Part shown: positions 1 through 13,576 of the stretch, in pieces
Layout of the letters: every line of letters begins with the position of its first letter
Numbering within the stretch: the stretch's first letter is position 1
From: [Leptolyngbya] sp. PCC 7376
GTDB taxonomy: Bacteria > Cyanobacteriota > Cyanobacteriia > Cyanobacteriales > MRBY01
Length of the DNA stretch: 64,000 nt
NCBI RefSeq assembly: GCF_000316605.1
Contig: NC_019683.1
Coordinates: 4,944,036-5,008,035 of the forward strand
Direction of reading: 5' to 3'
Position numbers and translations under genes: made by a program
The notes under the pieces: generated by a model
The model's input: only the letters and a program-made list of their open reading frames with translations
What the model was told of the DNA's origin: nothing
Database searches by the model: none

Positions 1-557
1 GTCGATCCAAACCTTAAAGGATTTTGATACAGGAAATGATATTTAAATGCTTCTGTCACAAAGCCTTCAGACTCTAACATTGGAGATTTTTCAATCACCT
101 GCTGCTCATCGTTCAGACGATTAAACCGACAAGAAATAAGTTCGATATCAGGAGCCTCTTTAATCGCTGCCGTAAACTCAAAAAATGCTGATTTAAAAAG
201 TTGATTATCAGTCTGAGAAATATAAATCCATTCCCCGTTCGCCACACGCACTGCTTCGTTCAATGCCCCATTAAAGCTTGAGGCATCATCGCCCTGAATC
301 GCAGTAAGAAAAGAAAAACGATAGGGTGAGCTCTCAATCTCTTCGTAATAACAGTCTAAAAGCTTTTCCCATTGGCTTTTTAGATATTCACTAGCATCCA
401 TTTCAGGCAAGACTAAAATAACTTCTGTAAGTTGATGATGACCTTGCATCAAAAGACTTTTTAGCCAGGTTTCTGACGCAGACCAGGACGATCTAAATGG
501 TGCAATAATCGAAAATTCAATTTGTTTATCCGCCACAAAACAATGGGGATTTAACAT
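1..557 (-). CDS. Glycosyltransferase family 2-like protein, N-terminal part
   Basis: An open frame starts at ATG 557 on the minus strand and leaves the window at its left edge after about 185 codons. The N-terminus reads like a GT-A nucleotide-sugar transferase: a beta strand (FSIIAPFRSS) near residues 14-23, a second strand (VILVLPEM) near 50, and GDDASSFNGALNEAV followed by GEWIYISQTDN, which matches the GT2 pattern in which a glycine- and asparagine-rich loop precedes the strand carrying the DxD-like site. Acceptor and donor cannot be told. The C-terminal half is outside the window, so the family call is moderate. Confidence 0.6.
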   Translation of the reverse strand, partial: MLNPHCFVADKQIEFSIIAPFRSSWSASETWLKSLLMQGHHQLTEVILVLPEMDASEYLKSQWEKLLDCYYEEIESSPYRFSFLTAIQGDDASSFNGALNEAVRVANGEWIYISQTDNQLFKSAFFEFTAAIKEAPDIELISCRFNRLNDEQQVIEKSPMLESEGFVTEAFKYHFLYQNPLRFGS

Positions 558-598
558 CTTTCAGTTTGAAGAGAGGAGCCCTTTTATTTACAAAATCA

Positions 599-1174
599 TT
601 ACTGTCTCTTCAGGAAAAGCTGTGTGAAATAATAGACACCTTCTTCATTTTTTACGACGCCAATGCCCGTCAGATGATAGTCACCAATAATATTTTCGTG
701 GTGTCCCGGACTGTCAATCCAGCCTTCCACAGCTGTAGTCGCCAAGTCTTCATAGCCTTGTAAGAGGGCCAGATTTTCACCGACACTTGCATACTTGAGG
801 GCTTTCTTTTCTAGGTTTTCAGCACGTTGATCAAAACCATCATGGGAAAATTCAGCTGCGCCAGACGCCATTTTGCCGCTGAATTTACGAGACTCATCAA
901 TAATCCGATAGTCCAATTCGAGAGGGCTTAAACCGCGGCTCTGACGATAAGTATTAATTTGTGCGTGAATCTCGGTTTCAATCTGCGCTGTAGAGGGATG
1001 ACGAAGTTTCTGGGTTGATGGAGCTGATGATTGTGAAACCGCAGTCTGTGGCGCAGTAATGGGTGAAGTCGGCTGTTGAGTTTGAGGAGCATTTTCTGTC
1101 CGGTTTAGTACGACACGACTCCCAAAGTAGAAAAGTAAAGGGATGATGAGTCGTACAATCCAAGGCTGTCTCAT
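599..1174 (-). CDS. Secreted or membrane-anchored CAP (SCP/PR-1) domain protein
   Basis: A 191-residue protein with a hydrophobic N-terminal segment (residues 6-23, signal peptide or anchor), a Gln/Thr/Pro/Ser-rich linker (about 28-60) and a CAP domain (about 65-191). Visible CAP features are SRKFSGKMA, FSHDGF with H111, GENLALL with E133, and SPGHHENI with H158/H159, which match the family's conserved His/Glu cavity. Bacterial CAP proteins are extracytoplasmic and mostly of unknown function. The gene lies 41 bp downstream of the GT2 start and faces the same way. The family call is firm, the role unknown. Confidence 0.8.
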   Translation of the reverse strand: MRQPWIVRLIIPLLFYFGSRVVLNRTENAPQTQQPTSPITAPQTAVSQSSAPSTQKLRHPSTAQIETEIHAQINTYRQSRGLSPLELDYRIIDESRKFSGKMASGAAEFSHDGFDQRAENLEKKALKYASVGENLALLQGYEDLATTAVEGWIDSPGHHENIIGDYHLTGIGVVKNEEGVYYFTQLFLKRQ

Positions 1175-1256
1175 TATTTAGTTACCAAACAATTTTTATT
1201 GTGAGTCTTAATCAAAGCATCCTTCTTTCTATTGTAAAAATCCGGATCTGGAATGA

Positions 1257-1742
1257 CTATTTGTCGGCGATCGCCACAGGTTCTTCTTGAAATTGTTGCT
1301 CATCATTTAGCCGCCAGCTAAGGGTTTGAGAGACTTGCTGTGCTGTAACAGACATAATCAAGTAAGAATACATTTGCCATGCAATTTGGCGATCATATTC
1401 GGAGGGAATAGCGGGATGATCAGGGTGGGAATGGTAAATGCCAATGATCTCTAAATTTTCATTTCGAGCGTATTTTTGAGCACGGAGAATCTCAATCGGG
1501 GCGATCGCAAATCGATTTAAACGAGAAGGCTTGGAGTTTGTGTTGGATAAATTAGTTCTTGTTTTTGAGGATTCCGACATCAAAAAATCAGCAGTCCAAC
1601 TATTTTCGGTTCGCCATAGTTGAACTACTTGCACAACGTCCTCTATTCGCTGGCCAAGCATTAGTCCACAGCATTCTTCTGGGTAACATTCATGGGCATG
1701 AAGATGAAGCTGTTCTAAATGCTCTGGCTGCAATTTGAGCAT
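1257..1742 (-). CDS. JAMM/MPN (M67) family metallopeptidase
   Basis: A 161-residue single-domain protein with the full JAMM zinc signature: Glu in PEECCGLMLG (E23), the HSHP pair H104/H106, and Asp in PSEYD (D117). Prokaryotic stand-alone JAMM proteins cleave isopeptide-like or C-terminal peptide bonds, often next to a ubiquitin-like sulfur carrier; no such carrier gene is visible here. It sits 12 bp downstream of the secreted protein at 1755-2330, so the two are probably co-transcribed. All zinc ligands are present, so an active enzyme is expected; the substrate is unknown. Confidence 0.85.
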   Translation of the reverse strand: MLKLQPEHLEQLHLHAHECYPEECCGLMLGQRIEDVVQVVQLWRTENSWTADFLMSESSKTRTNLSNTNSKPSRLNRFAIAPIEILRAQKYARNENLEIIGIYHSHPDHPAIPSEYDRQIAWQMYSYLIMSVTAQQVSQTLSWRLNDEQQFQEEPVAIADK

Positions 1743-1754
1743 TAAAAAGCTCCT

Positions 1755-2330
1755 TTAGGGACGGAAAATCGAGTCTGAGTTTGCCATAGATAGCGCCATA
1801 TAGAGCATATTTTGGCGTTCACGCTGGGGAAAACTCAAAGTATGAATCATATTATCTTGAGACCACATTACCGTCGCAAAAGCACTGGCACTTTGGGGTT
1901 GATCACTGTCGATCACATACCCTAAGACCCCATCCTTGAGAGTAATACGAATGCCTTGATTCTTGTGGCGCGCCAATTCGGACTGGGCTGGAGAGCTATT
2001 CTTATTTTCTGTGATAAAGCTGCCAAGAAGACAAGGATTATTACTGGCTTGACAGGAATGTAAACTAAGGGTGAGACGGCTGGGGTTCTGGCTTACAAAA
2101 ACCCGTACAGTAAAGTTATCAATCTCTTGTTGCTCAGTCGCGCTCAACAAAATTTTGTCGGGCAAGCGCAACGATAAACCTACGGGAATTTGCTCGCGAA
2201 TCGTTTGTTTATAGGGTTCAAAGACTGATTCTGCTTGTGCCGGTTTGAAGGGTAATGCGGTGGCGATCGCCAAGACCGAGAGAATCGAGCAACGCTTAAA
2301 GAATTTAGACCAATACATCATGCCAGTCAT
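1755..2330 (-). CDS. Hypothetical exported protein
   Basis: A 191-residue protein with a typical signal peptide: basic start (SKFFKR), hydrophobic core (SILSVLAIATALPF) and a likely AQA cleavage site near residue 33. The mature part has several predicted beta strands and two cysteines in SCQASNNPC that could form a disulfide. I do not recognise the family. The true start may be one of the Met codons at residues 1, 4 or 5; all leave the signal intact. It probably acts in the periplasm or thylakoid lumen. Confidence 0.6.
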   Translation of the reverse strand: MTGMMYWSKFFKRCSILSVLAIATALPFKPAQAESVFEPYKQTIREQIPVGLSLRLPDKILLSATEQQEIDNFTVRVFVSQNPSRLTLSLHSCQASNNPCLLGSFITENKNSSPAQSELARHKNQGIRITLKDGVLGYVIDSDQPQSASAFATVMWSQDNMIHTLSFPQRERQNMLYMALSMANSDSIFRP

Positions 2331-2454
2331 AGGGGAGCAAATTGTTTGGCCTTATAGTACCCAAATTCCCTCCCTAAAGTTAGAGAGAGAATTACTTATT
2401 TGTGAGGGTTTTCTAAATTTTTAGGTCTTTTCTGAAGAAGTCTTAAACCTTTTC

Positions 2455-3570
2455 CTAAAATCCCATCGCTTTCGCAACGGCTTCAATATTCGCAGGAATT
2501 CCAGTTTGACCTTTACTCAAACTGTGGGCGATCGCCGAATCTGGATCTTTGAGACCATTACCCGTTAGGACGCAAACAACCTTAGCGCCATCAGGTACGC
2601 GATCCTTCACTTTTAATAGACCTGCCACAGAAGCGGCACTCGCAGGTTCACAGAAAATCCCTTCATTGCCTCCAAGCTTTCGGTAAGCCTCAACAATGTC
2701 TTCATCTGTAACCGCGTTAAACTCGCCTTGACTCGCTGCCCGAACGCCTTGGGCTTTGTCCCAGTTTACTGGATTACCAATGCGGATTGCTGTTGCAAAT
2801 GTCTCAGGATTTTTGACGGGACCGCCTTGAATAAACGGTGCAGCTCCAGCCGCTTGGAAACCCATCATCTTCGGGAGTTTTGTTGTCTTATTCAGTTCAT
2901 GATATTCACAGAAACCCATCCAATAAGCTGTAATGTTACCCGCATTACCAACGGGGATACAGAGCCAATCAGGTGCATCACCAAGATTATCAACCACTTC
3001 AAAAGCAGCGGTCTTCTGACCTTGCAAGCGATAGGGATTAACTGAATTTACAAGGGTGACAGGATAACTTTCAGACATCTGCTGAACAATACTGAGCGCA
3101 TCATCAAAGTTCCCTTCGATGGCAATTACTTCAGCACCATAAAGCAAGGCTTGGGCTAATTTACCAAGCGCAACATAACCATCAGGAATCAAAACAAAGG
3201 CGCGTAATCCCGCACGACGAGCATAAGCAGCCGCAGCCGCAGATGTATTTCCAGTACTTGCACAAATTACCGCTTTCGCCCCAGCTTCCTTGGCTTTGGT
3301 GATCGCCATAGTCATGCCGCGATCTTTGAAACTACCAGTGGGGTTTAGGCCGTCGTATTTTGCATAAACTTGTACGTCACGACCAATTTCAGCAGCAATA
3401 CTCGGAATTGGAATGAGGGGAGTGTTGCCTTCGAGGAGGGTAACGACCGGGGTGCTCTCTGTAACGGGGAGATATTGTCGATATGCTTCGATCAAACCAG
3501 GCCATTGAGCGGCAGGCTGGGTTGGAAATACTTGGTTGCTCAAATCTAATGCGGGAGTACTCAGAACCAC
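2455..3570 (-). CDS. thrC: Threonine synthase
   Basis: A 371-residue fold-type II PLP enzyme that converts O-phospho-L-homoserine to threonine, the last step of threonine synthesis in the cytoplasm. The PLP lysine is K82 in GLNPTGSFKDRGM. The phosphate-binding loop PVGNAGNITAYW is near residues 206-217, and LTGNGLKDPD lies near the C-terminus. Length and motifs fit the bacterial ThrC class that lacks the plant N-terminal extension. It stands alone, about 120 bp from the gene on either side. Confidence 0.95.
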   Translation of the reverse strand: MVLSTPALDLSNQVFPTQPAAQWPGLIEAYRQYLPVTESTPVVTLLEGNTPLIPIPSIAAEIGRDVQVYAKYDGLNPTGSFKDRGMTMAITKAKEAGAKAVICASTGNTSAAAAAYARRAGLRAFVLIPDGYVALGKLAQALLYGAEVIAIEGNFDDALSIVQQMSESYPVTLVNSVNPYRLQGQKTAAFEVVDNLGDAPDWLCIPVGNAGNITAYWMGFCEYHELNKTTKLPKMMGFQAAGAAPFIQGGPVKNPETFATAIRIGNPVNWDKAQGVRAASQGEFNAVTDEDIVEAYRKLGGNEGIFCEPASAASVAGLLKVKDRVPDGAKVVCVLTGNGLKDPDSAIAHSLSKGQTGIPANIEAVAKAMGF

Positions 3571-3690
3571 AATTTTATTCTTAAAGTGTATTCAATCAGA
3601 CGAAATCTTCCTAAAGGTTAACAGCAAGGGGTTAGTTGCGGCTAGTGAAATGGCGATCGCCTGATATTTATTTATTTTTTGAGGATAGGA

Positions 3691-5331
3691 CTACATTTGC
3701 AATTTTGCGCTAACAGTCACGCCGAATTCTTCTTCAAAAATTTCTTTTTTATATTGCAAATTCCATAACTCCAACTCACAAGAATCATCGTTATGGGACG
3801 GAATCAAGTTCAGGGTTAAATGTTTAGCTTTGGCATCATAGGAACAATTCACATGGGCGATCGCCCCGATTTGCCGACGGTCTAGGGCAACAGCCAAACG
3901 CATAATGGCACTCAGCTCACAAACCATTTGCCGCTCTGACTTACTTGTCAGATTTTGATAACTGTGATGTTTCTTTTTTGGTTTGCTCTTGCGGTGATAG
4001 CGGGCAAAATTCGCCACAATCTCTAGCTGCGTTTCATTGAAGCCAAGCAGTTCAGCATTCCGAATTAAATAGTAGGAATGTTTATGGTGGGCAGAGTGAC
4101 TAATATACAAACCGCAATTATGCAAAATTGCTGCTGCCCAGAGCATTTCCCGAACTTCTGTATCCCACTTATGCAAAACTCCCTGCAACTGATCAAAAAT
4201 TTCTAATGAAAATTTTGCTGTCCGTTTACAACAGTCCAAATTAACTCGATATTTTTTGGCGATCGCCATGACACTCCGTTCCCGAATCGAGCTTTGGTAA
4301 GACAGACGGCTTTCAATAAACCCATGGGATAACATCCAATCAACAATTACCCCTTCCCGCAGTGCCCGTTCACAGAGCATTATTTCCGACATTCCCAGCA
4401 AATCCATCGCTTCTCGGAGGATGATCGCCCCTGCGAGAATAATTTCAGCTCGCTTATCCGCCAAACCCGGCAAATTCGACCGCTCACGATAGTTAAGCTC
4501 TCGCATTTGCTTGATTAACTGATCTAAACCCTTCAACGAAAACTTATAGCCATGAATTGGATTCGGTGTCGATCCGAGCTTCGCCATCGCGTGCATTTCT
4601 GCCAGAGTTTCGATGGTGCCTGATGTACCAATCATTTTCACCACTTCACTCGGCTGAAGGTGCTCCCTCAACTCCTCAATAGGACGCTCTAACATCCCTC
4701 GAATATAAGCACTGAGGGTTATAAATTCTCGATCTGAAATTGGATCAGTTGACACAAAATCTTGAGTTAAACGAACAGCCCCCACTTTCGTACTACTGAG
4801 AAACCGTGCTTCATGAGTTTCAACCAAACTAATCTCTGTTGACCCACCCCCAATATCAATCAGTAAACGGGGCTGACGATTAAAATCAACAGCAGATAAA
4901 ACGCCAAGATAAATACGGCGAGCTTCTTCCTGACCTGAAATCAAATCCACTTTGAGCTGTAATTCTGTTTCAATGTGCTGCAAAAACTCTCGTCCATTAG
5001 GGGCTTCACGCATTGCGCTCGTGGCAACGGCAACTAAAGAATCTGCCTGAAAACTTTTCGCGAGAGTTTGGCAACGATGGAGTGCTTTTAATGATCGCTC
5101 CATTGCTTCATTCGTTAAATATCCGGTTTGGCGATCGCGGTGACCGAGACGCACCATATCTTTTTCGCGAGCAATGATTGTAAAAGCAGGCAAACTAGGC
5201 TGAATTTTGACAATCACCATATGAATCGAGTTAGTCCCGATATCAATCGCGGCCAACGTACAATCTTCCGCCTCCGTAAAATTCGCAAACTGCTTCGAAT
5301 TCGTTTGAAGTTGATAAGTGGAAGTCGTCAT
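3691..5331 (-). CDS. ppx: Ppx/GppA-type exopolyphosphatase
   Basis: A 546-residue protein with an N-terminal ASKHA phosphatase part (AAIDIGTNSIHMVIV near 28, LLIDIGGGSTEISL near 157) that removes terminal phosphates from polyphosphate or the 5' phosphate of pppGpp, and a C-terminal HD-like helical domain (about 330-540, containing AAILHNCGLYISHSAHHKHS). The two-domain length matches cyanobacterial Ppx. Sequence alone does not separate Ppx from GppA activity. It is divergent from ubiA; the 77-bp gap between their starts must hold both promoters. Confidence 0.88.
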   Translation of the reverse strand: MTTSTYQLQTNSKQFANFTEAEDCTLAAIDIGTNSIHMVIVKIQPSLPAFTIIAREKDMVRLGHRDRQTGYLTNEAMERSLKALHRCQTLAKSFQADSLVAVATSAMREAPNGREFLQHIETELQLKVDLISGQEEARRIYLGVLSAVDFNRQPRLLIDIGGGSTEISLVETHEARFLSSTKVGAVRLTQDFVSTDPISDREFITLSAYIRGMLERPIEELREHLQPSEVVKMIGTSGTIETLAEMHAMAKLGSTPNPIHGYKFSLKGLDQLIKQMRELNYRERSNLPGLADKRAEIILAGAIILREAMDLLGMSEIMLCERALREGVIVDWMLSHGFIESRLSYQSSIRERSVMAIAKKYRVNLDCCKRTAKFSLEIFDQLQGVLHKWDTEVREMLWAAAILHNCGLYISHSAHHKHSYYLIRNAELLGFNETQLEIVANFARYHRKSKPKKKHHSYQNLTSKSERQMVCELSAIMRLAVALDRRQIGAIAHVNCSYDAKAKHLTLNLIPSHNDDSCELELWNLQYKKEIFEEEFGVTVSAKLQM

Positions 5332-5408
5332 AGGTTGTTCGGCGTTAGTTTGCTAATCTCTATTATTAGGGATTACCCTATATTTTCATTGATCCTCTGC
5401 AAAGTTTT

Positions 5409-6299
5409 ATGGCGACAGAACCAACATGGCAAAAAATTATTCGTCTCCTACGGTGGGATAAACCCGCAGGTCGTCTAATCCTCATTATTCCAGCCTTATG
5501 GGCCGTTTTTCTAGCGGCAGAGGCTCAGCCCGATCCATTGTTGGTCCTCGTGATTATTTTGGGCGCCATCACCACAAGTGCAGCAGGTTGCGTGATTAAT
5601 GACTTATGGGATCGAGATATTGATCCCAAGGTCGAACGGACAAAGGTACGTCCCCTCGCATCCAAAGCTTTAACGGTAAAAGTTGGTATTGCCACAGCCT
5701 TCGTTTCATTATTCTGTGCAGCAGGATTAGCTTTCTACTTCAATCCTTGGACAAACCCTCTAAGTTTTTGGCTCTGCGTCGGTGCTGTCCCTGTTATTGT
5801 TTGTTACCCTCTTGCTAAAAGAGTGTTCCCTGTCCCTCAGCTAGTGTTAGCGATCGCCTGGGGCTTTGCCGTTCTTATCAGTTGGAGTGCTGTCACGAAA
5901 AATCTGAGTACACCAACATGGCTGTTATGGGGAGCAACAGTCCTTTGGACATTGGGTTTCGACACAATTTATGCTTTATCAGATCGTGAAGATGATCTCA
6001 AAATTGGCATTAATTCTAGTGCCATCTTTTTTGGGAAATTCGCCCCAGAAGCTGTCGGTTTATTTTATGTGGGCACGGCAACCTGTTTGGCAATACTCGG
6101 TCAAACCCTTGCATTAAATTTATCCATTTATGGCATCACATGGGCGATCTCCGTGGGATTGTGGTTTTACCAATATTGGCAATTACGCCGCAGCAATTTA
6201 CCTCGTTTCAAATACGGCAAAATGTTTGCGCAAAACGTCACCATTGGGTTCATTTTGCTAATCGGTATGATCCTAGGATCTCTGTTTACAGCACCTTAA
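5409..6299 (+). CDS. ubiA: 4-hydroxybenzoate polyprenyltransferase (UbiA family)
   Basis: A 296-residue integral membrane prenyltransferase. The first Asp-rich motif NDLWDRDID (residues 64-72) and the second, YALSDREDD (near 188-196), bind Mg-prenyl diphosphate; about eight to nine hydrophobic helices are visible. In cyanobacteria the UbiA homologue prenylates 4-hydroxybenzoate in plastoquinone synthesis, which is the likely role here. Start ATG 5409 gives a standard N-terminus (MATEPTWQKIIRLLRWDKP). The 3' end overlaps the convergent GAF-PAS gene by 14 bp. Confidence 0.9.
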   Translation: MATEPTWQKIIRLLRWDKPAGRLILIIPALWAVFLAAEAQPDPLLVLVIILGAITTSAAGCVINDLWDRDIDPKVERTKVRPLASKALTVKVGIATAFVSLFCAAGLAFYFNPWTNPLSFWLCVGAVPVIVCYPLAKRVFPVPQLVLAIAWGFAVLISWSAVTKNLSTPTWLLWGATVLWTLGFDTIYALSDREDDLKIGINSSAIFFGKFAPEAVGLFYVGTATCLAILGQTLALNLSIYGITWAISVGLWFYQYWQLRRSNLPRFKYGKMFAQNVTIGFILLIGMILGSLFTAP

Positions 6300-7218
6300 T
6301 ACGAGCGGCGATCGCGACATTCCCAAATAATTTCGCCCGATAACCATAAAACTCTACTTTTAGTGATTGTCCTTCTTTTGAGAGACCTCGAAACGTTACC
6401 AATAATTGTGATTGTTTCCCTTCAAAACATTCCGCCATCTTTTTCGCAAAAGCTTCTTGATGAGTATCCGCAACGAGATCAAAAAATGAGTTAATCTCAA
6501 CTAGTTCATGGGATTCATAATTAAACAGCTCAGCTAGACGGGGATCCGCAGAGATTAGCTTGCCATCTTCAGATAAAACGAACTGACTAATCGACTTAAA
6601 TTCGTCAGTTTCCTCTCTATCAGGTTTTTGTTCTGGAATCTCTTGAGCTGGCCGAATCTGCACTCGCAACAAATCCAAAACCATCCCTAATTTTGTTGCA
6701 CATAATTCAATTAATTTAGCTTTCTCTTGATTGAAAAAGCCAATTTCTGAATGCATCAATGTGGCGATCGCAAGTAAATGAGACCCTCGCATAATCGGAA
6801 AACATAAAATCGATTTAGCATCATAGGGTTGATAGGGCAATTCCAACCATCTATCATCCGCTGCAGTATCTTCTATGACACCAATCTCCCTCTGGCGATA
6901 TACCCATCCAGCCAAACCATTTTCCAGAACTTGACCAACCACCGTTTCCTTTTGCTCACGGATCGCAATTCCGCGCGCCAAAATACTTTCAGCGACATAA
7001 CCTTGCTCATCCAACCAAAATAAGCTGCTTTCTTCCGCAAAAGTCAACTTAGCTAAGCCTTCTAATGTCTGACGTAATATTGAACGCAATAATAATTTTC
7101 CTGACGATCTTGTCACCATCGACAAAAAAGTTACCATCAAGCCATCCTGTAATTCACAAGCCTGCTGCAATCTCTCAAAATAGAGAGAATCAGCCGGAAT
7201 ATTAGACTCTAGATTCAT
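6286..7218 (-). CDS. GAF-PAS sensor protein without an output domain
   Basis: A 310-residue cytoplasmic protein. Residues about 30-185 form a GAF domain (AEESSLFWLDEQG, VLENGLAGWVYRQRE, SILCFPIMRGSHLLAI). Residues about 205-310 form a PAS domain (FVLSEDGKLISADPRLAELFNYE). No kinase, GGDEF or HTH output is present, so it probably passes its signal to a partner. There is no conserved Cys in the GAF chromophore position, so a phytochrome-type bilin pocket is unlikely. It ends inside the last codons of ubiA. Confidence 0.75.
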   Translation of the reverse strand: MNLESNIPADSLYFERLQQACELQDGLMVTFLSMVTRSSGKLLLRSILRQTLEGLAKLTFAEESSLFWLDEQGYVAESILARGIAIREQKETVVGQVLENGLAGWVYRQREIGVIEDTAADDRWLELPYQPYDAKSILCFPIMRGSHLLAIATLMHSEIGFFNQEKAKLIELCATKLGMVLDLLRVQIRPAQEIPEQKPDREETDEFKSISQFVLSEDGKLISADPRLAELFNYESHELVEINSFFDLVADTHQEAFAKKMAECFEGKQSQLLVTFRGLSKEGQSLKVEFYGYRAKLFGNVAIAARIKVL

Positions 7219-7303
7219 TAATTAGGACAGCTCAAAACACTACAAATTGATTATACGTTTCCCAAGAAAATTAGTCTTTGCTCAATCGACATTCAAAAAC
7301 AAA

Positions 7304-7335
7304 TAAGCTCCCTATCAAAGCTGATAGAGAGCCTA
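7304..7335 (-). terminator. Rho-independent terminator of the rRNA operon
   Basis: On the minus strand a stem pairs AGGCTCTCTATCA with TGATAGGGAGCTT around a short loop, followed by TTATTTGTTTTT (plus 7293-7304). It lies 35 bp beyond the 3' end of the 5S gene and is the only strong terminator downstream of the operon. Confidence 0.8.
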
Positions 7336-7369
7336 ATTAGATATATTCAGTTTTATATAAAGAAGAGAA

Positions 7370-7488
7370 GCTTGGCATTGAGCTATTTTCCCGATGGGCT
7401 ACCCCAGAGGTATCGTCGCCGCAATAGCGTTTCACAGCCGAGTTCGGGATGGGATCGGAGTGGTTCCACTATGCTAGAAACACCAAGC
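7370..7488 (-). rRNA. rrf: 5S ribosomal RNA
   Basis: 119 nt on the minus strand. The termini GCTTGGTGTTT and ATGCCAAGC pair to form helix I, and the internal CCCATCCCGAACTCGGCTGTGAAA is the universal 5S loop B/C core. It is the last gene of the operon, about 80 bp after the 23S gene. Confidence 0.95.
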
Positions 7489-7570
7489 AGTGGTGTGTAT
7501 TCACACCCTCAAGACTGCACAAAGAATTAGATATGTATCGATTACGTTAGATGTCTGATTTGATTGATTT

Positions 7571-10391
<2,821 letters not shown>

Positions 10392-10583
10392 TTCTCATTC
10401 AATCGAGGTCAGACTCTTGGCTATTATTTCGGATTGTTTTAATACTTTCCTACCTAGCTATTGTATTCGACTATCTTTTATTCTTTTGTGCAGTTTTCAA
10501 GGTGCTTTGCTGAAATCTCTTTCAGCATTCAACAATGTCCATCAGACAGTGCAGATGCTAATTTGATATCAATTTCGTGGTCT
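10392..10583 (-). other. Internal transcribed spacer between tRNA-Ala and 23S
   Basis: A 192-bp AT-rich spacer within the rRNA transcript. It should contain the 5' strand of the 23S processing stalk. I see no gene in it. Confidence 0.7.
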
Positions 10584-10659
10584 TGGTGGAGGTAAGCGGA
10601 CTCGAACCGCTGACATCCTGCTTGCAAAGCAGGCGCTCTACCAACTGAGCTATACCCCC
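10584..10659 (-). tRNA. trnA: tRNA-Ala (TGC)
   Basis: A 76-nt cloverleaf: acceptor GGGGGTA pairs with TACCTCC, anticodon TGC sits in CTGCTTTGCAAGCAG, and the T-arm is AGCGGTTCGAGTCCGCT. The 3' CCA is encoded, unlike in the adjacent tRNA-Ile. It lies in the 16S-23S spacer as the second tRNA. Confidence 0.97.
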
Positions 10660-10710
10660 ATTTGTTTATCAACTGTTTCCAAGTAACACTCAAAAACTTG
10701 ATTTGATAAG

Positions 10711-10784
<74 letters not shown>

Positions 10785-10906
10785 ATTTCCACGAACCTAT
10801 AATTTGAAAATGACTTCCGTTATTCCCCCTCGCACGACCTTCGAGATGACCTTACTCGTTCTTAATTGCTTTTTGCTTTCGGAATCGAATAGGTTAGGTC
10901 TCCCTA

Positions 10907-12393
<1,487 letters not shown>

Positions 12394-12624
12394 TAGATTC
12401 TTTACTCACTCCATAAAGAAGCTTTCTTTCCTCCTAATAAGAGATGTTTTTATAAAGGCTCTCTTTTATCCTTTAACTAAGTCCTACGGCATAAATTTTT
12501 CAATCTTACCGTTTCACTTGTTATAATCTTGTTAAAACAAGGGGGCGGATAGTCACTTTCAAATTATTCTTTTGTCTCGGTTCGGGGCGTCGGTTCAGTG
12601 CGTCTCTCTCAACCGCGCTTAACT

Positions 12625-12653
12625 ATATTAACCACACTACCCGGCAATGTCAA
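12625..12653 (-). promoter_or_regulatory. Consensus sigma70-type promoter of the rRNA operon
   Basis: On the minus strand a perfect -35 TTGACA (plus 12648-12653) is separated by exactly 17 bp from a -10 TAATAT (plus 12625-12630). Transcription should start near 12618, giving a leader of about 225 nt before 16S. The rest of the 12394-12861 gap holds no gene. Confidence 0.8.
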
Positions 12654-12800
12654 CTCCTTTTCAAGAAAATATTTTGACATTCCTGGATTACAAGGCTGGA
12701 ATACAGCCACAGTAAAGGGTTGCTGGGGACAAAAATTTCTCGGATTCGCAGCAAAAGACTCCTGAAATCTAAGATTAACCAAAATATCCTTTATTCCAAT

Positions 12801-12838
12801 AAAGCCCTCCTACTCTGATAGACAATAGGGGGGCTTTT
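12801..12838. terminator. Stem-loop terminator between the rRNA promoter and the IS cluster
   Basis: AAAGCCCTCCTA pairs with TAGGGGGGCTTTT around a 13-nt loop. It has T-rich tails on both sides (TTTTAA on plus, TTTATT on minus). No intact gene ends here now. Read on the minus strand it may have served a gene later displaced by the insertion sequences, or it may insulate the rRNA promoter. Confidence 0.65.
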
Positions 12839-12874
12839 AAGTCGGTTGGTATTTAGCTATAGGGGTCAAAAGAG

Positions 12875-13003
12875 TTAAGACGTAGCATCACGAAGAGTCA
12901 TCTCCATTGCCTCTCTGAGAGATTGACGATATTTGAGTTGCTTTCTGATACGAGTTTTCAACCAAGACCAGCACTGTTTAAATCTGGTGAATAAGGAGGT
13001 AAA
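12875..13003 (-). pseudogene. IS630 transposase, C-terminal remnant
   Basis: Minus-strand coding matches the IS630 DDE tail: LPPYSPDLN then QCWSWLKTRIRKQLKYRQS and LRDATS before the stop. Compared with the related copy at 16182-16403, ten bases are missing after PDLN, between two AACAG repeats, which shifts the frame. The 5' part is cut off by the IS982 end near 13004. Confidence 0.8.
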
Positions 13004-13576
13004 TAACATGAGTTCAGGATAAGGAATAAAGGTTCTAATCAAGCTGAAGAGAAGGTTTCTTGGGCTGATGACAGTAGGCGATGAGACTGCACAGCAAGTT
13101 GACATAAAAATTGCCAGGACTGCGATGGCGGGAATGCTCAATCTGAGAAATATTCTTCAGTTGGTCAATGACTGTCTCAATTAAAGCTCGCTTACGAGCC
13201 AGCACTTTGTCACGCCAAAGCATCAGGTGATTCTTCATATTGCGACGAGGCTTAGCTAGAAGCCTCTCATCATATTCTTCTTGTAAATACTGTGCCAGAG
13301 GTTGAGAGACGTAACCTTTATCAGCAAAGACTTTTCCCGATAACTCTTTCAAAAGCTCCACTACCGGCTTTCTATCATTGGTGTTGCCAGACGTGATTTT
13401 AACATTGAGTAATTCGCCATGGTCATTGATAACCAGATGTAGTTTGAAACCAAAGAACCAACCCACAGAGGTTTTACCTCGAGCGGCATGACCTTCAAAA
13501 ACGCGATGTGGAGAGATGCGGCGATTGTGACAAACCTTGATACTGGTGGCATCAATGAAACTAATACCTGTGCATT
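13004..13576 (-). pseudogene. IS982-family transposase, C-terminal half (copy 1)
   Basis: Coding runs from about 13575 to the stop at 13035 on the minus strand. Family landmarks are TGISFIDATSIKVCHNRRIS, GWFFGFKLHLVIN, KVFADKGYVS, LLAKPRRNMK and RKRALIETVIDQLKNI, the DDE core of IS982. The N-terminal half is missing; the sequence upstream of GQCTGI is the end of the IS5-type fragment. The 3' terminus near 13004 (TAACATGAGTTC) matches the end of copy 2 (TAACGTGAGTTC). Confidence 0.85.
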
